Source of the DNA: Bradyrhizobium tropiciagri
Lineage (GTDB): Bacteria > Pseudomonadota > Alphaproteobacteria > Rhizobiales > Xanthobacteraceae
DNA: 64,000 nt
Reading direction: 5' to 3'
Assembly (NCBI RefSeq): GCF_001189845.1
Contig: NZ_LFLZ01000003.1
Coordinates: forward strand, 124,001-188,000
The notes under the pieces were generated by a model. The model made no database searches. It was not told where the DNA came from and was given only the letters and a program-made list of their open reading frames with translations. The translations under genes and the position numbers were made by a program. Of this stretch, positions 7,231-15,501 are shown piece after piece. Numbering within the stretch: position 1 is the first letter of the stretch; each line of letters begins with the position of its first letter.

Positions 7231-9981
7231 ATGGCAAACGAGGCGAAGCCGGTACAGCAACGCATCGATCAGTTCTTCTCGGGACCCGGTGGACGGGCCG
7301 ACAATTGGCGCGATCTGGTTGAGGCGGCAAAGGTGTGGAGCAGGGGCGGCGACCGCGCGCCGTACGACGCCGCGCTGTCGGCGCTGGCGGTGACCGAGGA
7401 ATTTCACGGCTACCCGGGGCTCCGCTTGATGGCGGCGCTGAAGGAAGCCGCCGCGACGGGCGATGCTGCCACCTCGCATATGCTCGCGACGCGGATCGGG
7501 CAGGCGCTTCAGACCAAATCCTTCCGCCAGCATGCCGGTGACTGGAGCACGCAGGACGAGGCCAACGGCGATGTTCCCGACCTGCTGCCGCCGGCGCTCG
7601 GACAAGCGGCGGCGCGCCGACCGTATTTCGAGACCCTGATCGTGACCGGGGTGCCGGCCGGCAACTGGCCGGGACTGCTGGCCGAATGGCGCAAGCTGCG
7701 GCGTCCGGTCGACGCCTTCATCTATGAGCCCGTGGTAGTGGGTAGCCTCGAGGATGCCTTCTGTGCGGCAATGCTCAACCCCAACATCGCGGCGGTGGTG
7801 ATCAATGAAGGCTTTGGCTTGCGCTCGCGCCACGATGCGCCAGTGCTTCGCGCCATGACCGGCGCCATGGGGCTCAGCGAAGAGTCAGACGCGTCTGCGC
7901 TGCGGCTGGCCCACATCCTGAAGCGGATCCGTCCCGAGCTTGACCTCTACCTCATGTCCAATCGCGACGTTGAGGAACTGGCCGGCAATCCCGAGGCTGA
8001 CGTGGTACGCCGGGTGTTCTACTCGGTCGAGGATATTCTCGAGCTGCACCTTTCAATTCTGGAAGGCGTGCAGGATCGCTTCGACACGCCGTTCTTCGAC
8101 AATCTGAAGAAATACGCGCAGCGGCCGGTCGGGACCTTCCACGCGCTCCCGATCGCGCGCGGCAAGTCCGTGTTCAAGTCGGACTGGATCCGCGACATGG
8201 GCGAATTCTACGGGCTGAACCTGTTCCTTGCCGAGAGCAGTGCCACCACCGGCGGCCTCGACAGCATGCTGGAGCCGACCGGCAACATCAAGAAGGCGCA
8301 AGAGAAGGCTGCGCGTGCGCTGGGCGCCGATCGCGTCTACTTCGTGACCAACGGCACCTCGACATCGAACAAGATGGCGGTGCAGGCGCTACTCGGCCCC
8401 GGCGACATCGCGATCGTCGATCGCAACTGCCACAAGTCGCACCACTACGGCATGGTGCTGGCCGGCGCGCAGCCGCTCTACGTCGAGGCATTCCCGATGA
8501 CGGAATATTCGATGTACGGCGCGGTACCGCTCAAGACGATCAAGCAAGCGCTTCTGAACGCCAAGGCCGATGGCCGGCTCGACCGGGTCAAGATGATCGA
8601 CCTGACCAACTGCACCTTCGACGGCCACATCTACAACACGCGGCGGGTGATGGAGGAATGCCTTGCGATCAAGCCTGACCTGATCTTCCTCTGGGACGAG
8701 GCCTGGTTCGGCTTCGCGCGGTTCTCGCCGTTCCTGCGACGGCGAACCGCGATGGGCGCGGCGAACGAGATCGAAGCCTGGATGCGCGATCCCAAGTCGG
8801 TCGCCGCTTACGAAAAGCAGCACGCCGAGCTCGGCAAGAACCCCTCGGACGAGGTGCTGCTCAAGACCAGGCTGATTCCCGACCCGCGCAAGATCCGGTT
8901 GCGGGTCTATCAGACCAACTCGACGCACAAGTCGATGTCGGCGATCCGGCAGGGCTCGATGCTGGCCGTCAAGGACATCGAATTTCACACCGTCGAGGCG
9001 CAGTTCAAGGAGGCCGTCTTCACCCACGCCTCGACCAGTCCGAACCAGCAGCTGATCGCAAGCCTCGACGTCTCGCGCCGGCAGATGGAGCTCGAGGGGT
9101 ACGGACTGGTGGCCAACGCCATGGAGATCGCGTTCGCCATCCGCAATGCGGTCAACACCAACCCGCTGATTTCCAGGTACTTCCGCGTGCTCGGCGCCGA
9201 CGCCATGGTGCCCAGGGAATACCGACAGAGCGGCTTCACCGATTATCTCGCAGCCGGAACCAACTGGGCGAGTGCGCTGAAGAGCCTGAACGACGACGAG
9301 TTCTGCCTCGATCCAACCCGCATGACGCTGGTCTGCGGCACGGCCGGCTACGACGGGACGTCGTTCAAGGGTCTGCTTGCCAGCCGCTACAACATCCAGG
9401 TCAACAAGACTTCGCGCAACTCGGTCCTGATCCAGTCCAACATCAACAACACACGGAGCGATGTTGCGCATCTCGTGCGGGTGCTGGCTGAAATTGCCGG
9501 TGAGATCGATCGTGGGCTCGCCAAGGGCGGAGCGACCGCCAGGGTCGATTTCGACATGCGGGTCAACAGCCTGATGAAGGATGTGCCCGACCTGCCGAAC
9601 TTCTCGCATTTCCACGCCGCCTATCGCGGCGATGCCGGCACCAAGACGAACGAGGGCGACATCCGCGGCGGCTTCTACTCGGCCTATGATGCCGCCGGGT
9701 GCCAATACATTCGCCTGAACGATCCCGAGATCGACCGGCGTCTGAAGAACGGGCCTGATCTCGTCTCGGCGAATTTCGTGATCCCCTATCCGCCCGGCTT
9801 CCCGATCATGGTGCCCGGCCAGGTCATAACGCAGGAAACCATCGACTTCATGCGCAAGCTGGATGTGAAGGAAATCCACGGCTACGACGCGGCCGAAGGC
9901 CTGAAGCTCGTGAAGACCGAGGCTTTGGCCAGGATGGGCAAGCCGAAGGCGGCGGCACCGAAGCTCAAGGCTGCATCATAG
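7231..9981 (+). CDS. Orn/Lys/Arg decarboxylase (PLP fold type I)
   Basis: 916 residues. ATG at 7231 is preferred to GTG at 7228 because GGGAG sits six bases upstream. A receiver-like N-terminal wing domain is followed by the PLP core: VYFVTNGTSTSNKMAVQAL, DRNCHKSHHYG, the Asp-containing FLWDEAWFGFARFSPF and the Schiff-base Lys in NSTHKSMSAIRQGS. The C-terminal domain contains VPGQVITQETIDF. This is the biodegradative acid-resistance decarboxylase family (AdiA, CadA, SpeF), but it is about 160 residues longer than AdiA, mostly at the N-terminus. Whether Arg, Lys or Orn is the substrate cannot be decided. No adjacent antiporter of the AdiC or CadB type is present. A FixK box lies upstream and the next gene is 33 bp downstream. 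Confidence 0.9.
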   Translation: MANEAKPVQQRIDQFFSGPGGRADNWRDLVEAAKVWSRGGDRAPYDAALSALAVTEEFHGYPGLRLMAALKEAAATGDAATSHMLATRIGQALQTKSFRQHAGDWSTQDEANGDVPDLLPPALGQAAARRPYFETLIVTGVPAGNWPGLLAEWRKLRRPVDAFIYEPVVVGSLEDAFCAAMLNPNIAAVVINEGFGLRSRHDAPVLRAMTGAMGLSEESDASALRLAHILKRIRPELDLYLMSNRDVEELAGNPEADVVRRVFYSVEDILELHLSILEGVQDRFDTPFFDNLKKYAQRPVGTFHALPIARGKSVFKSDWIRDMGEFYGLNLFLAESSATTGGLDSMLEPTGNIKKAQEKAARALGADRVYFVTNGTSTSNKMAVQALLGPGDIAIVDRNCHKSHHYGMVLAGAQPLYVEAFPMTEYSMYGAVPLKTIKQALLNAKADGRLDRVKMIDLTNCTFDGHIYNTRRVMEECLAIKPDLIFLWDEAWFGFARFSPFLRRRTAMGAANEIEAWMRDPKSVAAYEKQHAELGKNPSDEVLLKTRLIPDPRKIRLRVYQTNSTHKSMSAIRQGSMLAVKDIEFHTVEAQFKEAVFTHASTSPNQQLIASLDVSRRQMELEGYGLVANAMEIAFAIRNAVNTNPLISRYFRVLGADAMVPREYRQSGFTDYLAAGTNWASALKSLNDDEFCLDPTRMTLVCGTAGYDGTSFKGLLASRYNIQVNKTSRNSVLIQSNINNTRSDVAHLVRVLAEIAGEIDRGLAKGGATARVDFDMRVNSLMKDVPDLPNFSHFHAAYRGDAGTKTNEGDIRGGFYSAYDAAGCQYIRLNDPEIDRRLKNGPDLVSANFVIPYPPGFPIMVPGQVITQETIDFMRKLDVKEIHGYDAAEGLKLVKTEALARMGKPKAAAPKLKAAS

Positions 9982-10014
9982 ACTGTCAACACAACAGGTC
10001 CCTGGAGGGAAAAC

Positions 10015-10448
10015 ATGAGGGAAGCGAGTTTGATCGGAGCTCTTGCTGCACTGGCGATCGGCGTGGCCGGCTTCAGCGCGCCGTCGCTGGCTGAGACCGG
10101 CTCGGTCGCCGTCATCTTTACCAAGGGTGGGTTCATCGTTGGCGTCGGAGGCGGCGAGGGCGTCTTGACGCTGCGCGGCAAGCACTACCCGTTCACGGTC
10201 TCGGGCATGAGCGTCGGTTTCACGATCGGCGCCTCGACGACCAAGCTTGTCGGACGGGCCCTCAACCTCCGGGGGCCGGCTTCGATCGAAGGCTCCTACA
10301 GCGCCGCAGGTGCCGGCGGGGCAATCGCCGCAGGCGCGGAGGCGTGCAATTGCAGAACGCCAACGGCGTGATCCTGCAGCTCAGCGGCCCGAAGGTCGGT
10401 GCCGAGGTCTCGGCCGCCGTGGGCGGCGTTTCGATCCGCCTGAAATAG
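10015..10448 (+). pseudogene. Exported glycine-rich protein, frameshifted paralogue of the 18114 gene
   Basis: Starts at ATG 10015 with GGAGGG upstream and a signal peptide ending LAE. The body (TGSVAVIFTKGGFIVGVGGG, then GVLTLRGKHYPFTVSG) aligns along its length with the protein at 18114. In the reading frame the protein ends early at 10371, after AAGAEACNC. Adding one base near 10349 restores GGVQLQNANGV and the ending GVSIRLK, with the stop at 10448, exactly matching the paralogue ending (SLTISLR). So the gene has lost one base, really or by sequencing error. The family is not identified with confidence; the glycine-rich pattern weakly recalls SYLF/Ysc84 lipid-binding proteins. It lies 33 bp after the decarboxylase gene, likely in its operon. 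Confidence 0.75.
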
Positions 10449-10458
10449 GTCCGAAGAA

Positions 10459-10485
10459 CCCAGGCCGCGCTCGGCGCGGCCTGGG
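10459..10485. terminator. Strong bidirectional hairpin terminator
   Basis: A 12-bp perfect stem, CCCAGGCCGCGC paired with GCGCGGCCTGGG around a TCG loop, sits between two convergent genes and is followed by CTTTC on the plus strand. There is no long T run, but the stem strength and position fit termination of both transcripts. Confidence 0.75.
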
Positions 10486-10488
10486 CTT

Positions 10489-11289
10489 TCAGTAGCGTTC
10501 CTCGACGAACTTCATCCCACGCAGACCAGCCTGATCGTTGTAGCGACCCTTGGTGGAGCGCCTGGGCAACTTGACTTTGTCGCGCTTGACCCGTCCGTGC
10601 GGAATCGTCTTCAGCAGGAATGAGATGCAGTTCAGCCGCGCCCGCCGCTTGTCGTCGGAGCGGATCACGTTCCATGGCGCGTGCTTCGAGCTCGTCGCCT
10701 TGAACATCAGGTCGCGCGCGCGGGAGTAGTCGTACCAGCGCCGGTAGGATTCCGTGTCCATCGGGCTCAGTTTCCACTGCCGCATCGGATCGTCGATCCG
10801 CGCCCTGAAGCGCCGCTCCTGCTCCTCCATCCCGACCTCGAGCCACAGCTTGATCAGGACAATGCCGCCCTCGATGATGTATTGCTCCATCTGCGGGCAG
10901 AGCGAGAGGAAGCGCTTGTGCTCCGCCGGCGTGCAGAACCCCATCACATATTCGACGCCGGCGCGATTGTACCAGCTGCGATCGAAGATCACGATTTCCC
11001 CGGCCGCCGGAAACTGCTGCATGTAGCGCTGGATGAAGAGCTGGGACTTCTCGCGATCGGACGGCGCGGGCAGGGCGACCACGCGAAACACGCGCGGGCT
11101 CACCTTCTCGGTGAGGGCCTTGATCGTTCCGCCTTTGCCGGCGGCGTCGCGTCCCTCGAACAGGATGATGACCCTGAGCTTGTTCGCCTGCACCCAATCC
11201 TGCAGACGGCAGAGCTGGACCTGGAGCTTCTGCAGCTCCTCTTCGTAGTCCTTGCGCTTCATCTTCTCAGCGGACTTGTCTTTCGCCAT
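10489..11289 (-). CDS. ppk2: Polyphosphate kinase 2 (PPK2 family)
   Basis: 266 residues from ATG 11289; an in-frame ATG at 11304 would add five residues. The P-loop FEGRDAAGKGGTIKAL, the Walker B region VIFDRSWYNRAGVE, the lid-region FLSLCPQMEQ and the C-terminal PHGRVKRDKVKLPRR tail identify single-domain (class I) PPK2. The enzyme transfers phosphate between polyphosphate and nucleoside diphosphates in the cytoplasm, usually favouring NTP formation. It follows a 151-residue gene of unknown function by 23 bp, and both probably start from the FixK box at 11838. Polyphosphate-driven nucleotide recharging would suit energy shortage under low oxygen. Confidence 0.92.
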   Translation of the reverse strand: MAKDKSAEKMKRKDYEEELQKLQVQLCRLQDWVQANKLRVIILFEGRDAAGKGGTIKALTEKVSPRVFRVVALPAPSDREKSQLFIQRYMQQFPAAGEIVIFDRSWYNRAGVEYVMGFCTPAEHKRFLSLCPQMEQYIIEGGIVLIKLWLEVGMEEQERRFRARIDDPMRQWKLSPMDTESYRRWYDYSRARDLMFKATSSKHAPWNVIRSDDKRRARLNCISFLLKTIPHGRVKRDKVKLPRRSTKGRYNDQAGLRGMKFVEERY

Positions 11290-11312
11290 GGATATCCCGT
11301 CCATCGTTTGAG

Positions 11313-11768
11313 CTAATCGCCCCAGGCAATGACGATGCCGATGTCGCCAGGCATGCCGCCGGGGTAATCGACGACCTGGTAGCGGATGCGGTAGCCGCGC
11401 GGCTGCAGGTAGTCCGCCCAGAGCTGGTAGATTTCCTTGGGAATCCCTGTCAGCGTCTTCTCCCAGCCGGCCTCCATCTGATTGATGGCCCGCCCCTTGT
11501 CGCTGCACAGCGAGTTCGGGAAACGATAGACCTGCACTTCGCTGAGGCCGTTGCGCACCGCGCGCTGAATCACCGTCGATGCCAGCTTGACCTTCTCGTC
11601 CTCGGTGAGCCCTGAAGGCTTGCTCAGCCGCTCGATCAAGGCGAGCTTTTCGGCTTCGATGGTGGCCGCACGCTTGGCGTGCTCCTCGGCCTTTTCGGCT
11701 TCCTTGGACGCGGCCTGCTGCTGGATCTCTTGTGCGTTCGGGATCAGGTCATCGATCTTGTCTCGCAT
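11313..11768 (-). CDS. Conserved hypothetical cytosolic protein
   Basis: 151 residues with no signal peptide or membrane segment. Residues 10-50 are rich in Ala, Glu and Lys and probably form a helical coiled coil (QQQAASKEAEKAEEHAKRAA). A compact C-terminal half holds EVQVYRFPNSLCSDKGRAI and ends with YPGGMPGDIGIVIAWGD. I do not recognise the family. It is 23 bp upstream of ppk2 on the same strand, so a role in polyphosphate metabolism or stress is possible but unproven. A perfect FixK box lies 70 bp upstream of its start. Confidence 0.8.
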   Translation of the reverse strand: MRDKIDDLIPNAQEIQQQAASKEAEKAEEHAKRAATIEAEKLALIERLSKPSGLTEDEKVKLASTVIQRAVRNGLSEVQVYRFPNSLCSDKGRAINQMEAGWEKTLTGIPKEIYQLWADYLQPRGYRIRYQVVDYPGGMPGDIGIVIAWGD

Positions 11769-11837
11769 GGCTGGGGACTCCTAAGCCAGGTCATCCACCT
11801 TGCTCCGGAAACGGTAGGGACGAGCCAACCGCCATCC

Positions 11838-11851
11838 TTGATCCAGATCAA
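11838..11851. promoter_or_regulatory. FixK box between divergent transcription units
   Basis: TTGATCCAGATCAA has perfect half-sites. Centred at 11844.5, it lies about 77 bp before the leftward ATG (11768) and 81 bp before the rightward TTG (11925). This near-symmetric placement would allow one dimer site to serve both promoters. Confidence 0.75.
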
Positions 11852-11924
11852 ATCAGGGCGATGGGACGACACCTAATGTCGATCAAGGATCGCAGGCGAC
11901 TCGATCGCTGCAGGGAGGCTTGGC

Positions 11925-12359
11925 TTGAGCGAACAGATGCATCCGCTGGCTCCGCACCATCTGCCGTTTTTTATTCCCGGCGCCGACGGGTCGGACACCC
12001 TGACGGTGGTGATGGGCATTTTTCTTGTAGCTACGGTCTTATGGGTTGGCACCCTTTACTGGAAGCTGCACAGCCTGCCGGAGCGCATGGCGCACAAGTC
12101 TCAGAAGCTTCAGTTCGAGATCGTCGCGGTCCTCGGCCTGATCTCGCTTTTCACCCACATGCATATCTTCTGGATCGCTGGCCTGCTTCTGGCACTCATC
12201 GACTTGCCGGATTTCGGCACGCCGATCCGCAGCATTGCCGATTCCGTCGAGCGTATCGCCGATGCCACGCCGAGCACGCCTGCTGACGAGTCCGAAGTAC
12301 CCGGCGGCGGTCCCGACGTTCGGGCTCCGGCGAAGCCAGTGGTGCACGACCATGCTTGA
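11925..12359 (+). CDS. Small inner-membrane protein
   Basis: 144 residues from TTG at 11925. GGGAGG ends six bases upstream, which supports the TTG, while the in-frame ATG at 11937 would be 18 bases from it. Two membrane helices are visible (VVMGIFLVATVLWVGTLYW and FEIVAVLGLISLFTHMHIFW), with a hydrophobic third stretch, then a Pro/Ala-rich hydrophilic tail ending in His residues (VVHDHA). The family is not recognised. Its stop overlaps the HlyD-type gene start by eight bases, so the pair are translationally coupled and probably work together as a membrane protein and its periplasmic adaptor. Confidence 0.75.
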   Translation: MSEQMHPLAPHHLPFFIPGADGSDTLTVVMGIFLVATVLWVGTLYWKLHSLPERMAHKSQKLQFEIVAVLGLISLFTHMHIFWIAGLLLALIDLPDFGTPIRSIADSVERIADATPSTPADESEVPGGGPDVRAPAKPVVHDHA

Positions 12360-13584
12360 GCTCATGATCTGCTCGTTGGTGACGATCCTGCCGGATTATC
12401 TCTACCGCCGCTATCGGCAAGGCAAGCGGTTCGGCAAAGAGATCACGTTCTTCTCCGTCTGGTACGAGCTGAGGTGGGGTATCACCGGCTGCCTGATGCT
12501 CACGGTTTCGCTGATCACGATGATCTTCTACTTCCATCCCTCGACCACCTCCGCGGCGCTCTACTTCAGGACCGTGCCGATCCTGCCTGAAGGGTCCGGC
12601 CGCGTTGTCGAGGTCAATGTCGACTTCACCGCGACGGTGAAGAAGGGGGACGTTCTGTTCCGGCTTGATAGTTCGAAGCAGGAGGCTGCACTCGAGACCG
12701 CCAAGCGAAAGATCGCCGAGGTGGATGCGTCGTTGACCGCGGCGCAGGTCGACGTCGTGAAGGCGGACGCTCAGATTGGGGAGGCGAAAGCCTCTTTGCA
12801 GCAGGCCAAGGATGAGCTGGAGGTTAAGAGCGAATTGCAACGCCGCAATCCCGGCATCGTGCCGCAACGTGACATCGAGAAGCTGCAGGTTCTGGTTGAT
12901 CAGCGGCAGTCCGGCGTCGATGCAGCCAGTGCCGCCAAGGAGTCGGCGACGTTGCGCGTCTCCACGCTTCTGCCGGCCGAGAAGGCGAGCGCCGAGGCCG
13001 CGCGCGCACAAGCGCAGGTTGATCTTGACAAGACCTTCGTCCGAGCAGGCGTTAACGGCCGCGTCGAGCAATTCCTCGTTCGCCCCGGAGATCTCGTCGC
13101 CCAGATCATGCGGCCGGCCGGAGTCATGATACCCGAAGAAGCAGGCCGGAACCGGCTGCAGGCGGGGTTCGGGCAGATCGAGGCCCAGGTGATGAAGCCC
13201 GGCATGATCGCGGAAGCCACTTGCATGTCGAAGCCCTGGGTTATCATTCCGCTGGTTGTCACCAGCGTGCAGGATTTCATCGCCGCCGGCCAGTTTCGGG
13301 CCAGCGAGCTGTTGATCGACCCGCAGAACCTGCAACAGCCAGGTTCAATCCTCGTGTTCCTCGAGCCGCTCTACAAAAACGGCCTTGATGGCGTGACGCC
13401 GGGCAGCAGTTGCATCGTCAATGCCTACACGAGCAACCATGACGAGATTGCCGATCCGAAAACCAGCGCGTTGAAGGGCTTCGCCCTGCACGCCGTCGAT
13501 GCGACTGCCCTCGTTCATGCGTTGCTGCTTCGGATCCAGGCTCTGCTACTGCCGATCAAAACGCTGGTGCTCAGTGGCCATTGA
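12352..13584 (+). CDS. HlyD/EmrA-type membrane fusion protein
   Basis: 410 residues from ATG 12352; the open frame upstream lies inside the previous gene and is rejected. One membrane segment (LRWGITGCLMLTVSLITMIF) anchors the protein. A split biotinyl-lipoyl domain follows (PEGSGRVVEVNVDFTATVKKGDVL, in two parts, and later TFVRAGVNGRVEQFLVRPGD) with a long alpha-helical hairpin between (AKRKIAEVDASLTAAQVDVV and on). This is the membrane fusion protein architecture. No ABC, RND or MFS pump gene lies beside it; the only partner is the small membrane protein upstream, a YiaW/YibH-like pairing. The exported substrate is unknown. Confidence 0.85.
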   Translation: MLELMICSLVTILPDYLYRRYRQGKRFGKEITFFSVWYELRWGITGCLMLTVSLITMIFYFHPSTTSAALYFRTVPILPEGSGRVVEVNVDFTATVKKGDVLFRLDSSKQEAALETAKRKIAEVDASLTAAQVDVVKADAQIGEAKASLQQAKDELEVKSELQRRNPGIVPQRDIEKLQVLVDQRQSGVDAASAAKESATLRVSTLLPAEKASAEAARAQAQVDLDKTFVRAGVNGRVEQFLVRPGDLVAQIMRPAGVMIPEEAGRNRLQAGFGQIEAQVMKPGMIAEATCMSKPWVIIPLVVTSVQDFIAAGQFRASELLIDPQNLQQPGSILVFLEPLYKNGLDGVTPGSSCIVNAYTSNHDEIADPKTSALKGFALHAVDATALVHALLLRIQALLLPIKTLVLSGH

Positions 13585-13608
13585 CGGGCGCGAACAGGGA
13601 AACAGCAG

Positions 13609-14022
13609 ATGAATCTGGATGGCAAGTTTCGCGCAATCGTGGTGACGGGTGTGATCTTCGCACTACCGGATCGTGCCGCCGCCTTCGATCTCACAGGCGC
13701 CTGGGCGACAAGTGCCGAGCAATGCCGAAAAGTGTTCGCGCACAAGGGCAGGGCGAACCAGCTGACCTTCTCGAACTTCTCGGGCGTCTATGGTGGAGGA
13801 TTCATCGCCGAGCCGGATCGCCTGCGGGGCAAGTTCGAGAACTGCAAGATCAAGTCGCGCAAGGACGACGGCCAGAACATCAACATCATCGTCGGTTGTG
13901 CGTCTGGAATCATGGTGTCGAATGTGCAGTTCTTCCTGAAGGCTGTCGACGACGATACGATTACGCGCCAGTTCCCGGGCATCGAGGGGATGGAGGTCAA
14001 TTATCATCGGTGCAAGATCTAG
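13609..14022 (+). CDS. Exported hypothetical protein
   Basis: 137 residues with a signal peptide of about 25 residues ending AAA before FDLTGAWATS. The mature part starts with a lipocalin-like or protease-inhibitor-like opening (FDLTGAWATSAEQC) and has four Cys (in AEQCRKVF, FENCKIKS, VGCASG and YHRCKI) that could form two disulphides. The family is not recognised. It is 24 bp downstream of the HlyD-type gene and likely belongs to the FixK-driven unit starting at 11925. Confidence 0.75.
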   Translation: MNLDGKFRAIVVTGVIFALPDRAAAFDLTGAWATSAEQCRKVFAHKGRANQLTFSNFSGVYGGGFIAEPDRLRGKFENCKIKSRKDDGQNINIIVGCASGIMVSNVQFFLKAVDDDTITRQFPGIEGMEVNYHRCKI

Positions 14023-14095
14023 CCTGTTGCTCCCGCACCGGCTCAGGTCTGCAAGACCGTTGTTGGCTGACGCCGATCCGATTGGGTTACGTGAC

Positions 14096-15435
14096 GTGGA
14101 TCCGAGCAGGTTGCCGAGGTCATTGCGCATCGCCCTTGTGGTTGGGCTTGTCCTTCTGGCAGGCGGCGCCGGCCTGTTGGGCTACCGCTGGTATGAGCGG
14201 CCGACCACCTTGACGATCGCGGTGGGTTCGCTGGATGGCGAAGCGGCCGGCTGGTGTCAGCGATCGCCGCAAGGTTCGCACAGTCGAAAGCGCCGGTCCG
14301 CCTCAGTCTGGTCCAGACCCCGGGACCGCTCGAATCGGCCGCAGCCTTCGCGTCCGGAAAGGTCGACCTCGCCATCGTCCGTGGCGATGTCGGTGATCTC
14401 TCGCAGGCCCAGGCCGTCATCGTACTGGCCCACGCCACCGTGCTGATGGTTGCGCCGCCCGGCACGTCGATATCCGATGTTGCGGAGCTGAAGCGCGCCA
14501 CGATCGGTGTGATCGGCGCCGAGGCCAATCAGAAGCTGATCAAGGTGCTGACCGACGAATACGATTTGACGCGCGCAGGTGTGATGTTCAAGCCGCTGGC
14601 CCCGGCGGACGCGCGCCGGGCGCTCGAGGCCAAGGAAGTGCGGGCGATCCTGCTCGTAATGCCCCTCACCGAGAAATATCTTGCGCTGCTGCGCAATGTC
14701 GTCCCGCACACTGCGCGGGCTGGCCCGGTGATGATCGCCATCGGGTCTGCCGGCGCGATCGCCGAAAAGGAGCGCGCCTATGAAAGCTTTGATGTACCGA
14801 AGGGAACCTTGCGCGGTTCACCGCCGATTCCTTCTGACGATCTAACCACGTTGCAGACGTCGTTCTATCTGGTAGCGCAGAAGAAGCTCGGGAATGATCT
14901 GATCGGCGACCTGACGCAGTCGATCATGAATGCGCGGCGGGACTTGCTTGCTGAATTGCCGGCGCTCTCGCAGATCGCAACGCCCGATACCGACGCAGGC
15001 GCCTACATCCCCGTGCATCCCGGCGCGGCGGCGGTGTATGAGGGAACCAGGGAGAGTTTTCTCGACCAATGGGGCAACGCGATCTTCCTGGCGCCGATGA
15101 TCGCAGGCGCCCTTGCGTCTGTGCTCGCGGCGGCGTGGAAGTTCCTCCGGCCGGTCGGGAAACCGAGCCGCAAGGAGGCGCTCGATACACTCTATGCGCT
15201 GGGTCCTCGCATTCGGGCGGCCGAGCATGAGGCGGAACTGGAAGAGATCGAGCACGAAATCGACCAGTTGCTGCGTACGCAGCGCGAGCAGCCGGTCGCG
15301 GACGACAAAGCCGAGCGCGCGGTAACGGCAGTCAACGTTGCCGCTCATCGGCTCGAGAACCTGATCCATGATCGCCGCATCCATCTCGCGTCGCAGCAGC
15401 CGGGTCGAAGCTGGGTGGACGGACATTTTCCTTGA
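14096..15435 (+). pseudogene. TAXI-family TRAP solute-binding protein, frameshifted near 14246
   Basis: The N-terminal part, in the frame of GTG 14096, has a membrane anchor (LRIALVVGLVLLAGGAGLLG) and the TAXI opening RPTTLTIAVGSLDGEA. The rest continues one frame over from about 14248 (RLVSAIAARFAQSKAPVRL onward to 15435). Adding one base in the GGCCGG at 14245-14250 joins them. The body carries the family pattern GKVDLAIVRGDVG and VLMVAPPGTSISDVAELK. A second membrane segment near 15090-15150 is followed by a Glu-rich helical tail. No TRAP permease is nearby, so it is an orphan, perhaps a membrane-tethered binding protein or sensor. The start codon is uncertain. Confidence 0.72.
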
Positions 15436-15445
15436 TCTCGATCAA
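15432..15445. promoter_or_regulatory. FixK box upstream of DUF3300 gene
   Basis: TTGATCTCGATCAA has perfect half-sites and is centred 63 bp before the ATG at 15502. The TGA stop of the preceding TAXI gene (15433-15435) lies inside the box, so coding and regulatory sequence overlap. Confidence 0.75.
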
Positions 15446-15501
15446 AGAGGGGGCATGGCCGTGGCCGATGCTAACGACCGTTGGCGTCGATGGAGGTCGC
15501 G

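Noticed and set aside
8389..9879. Minus-strand open frame inside the decarboxylase gene
   Set aside because: Antisense shadow; the decarboxylase on the plus strand has the PLP lysine motif and full length.
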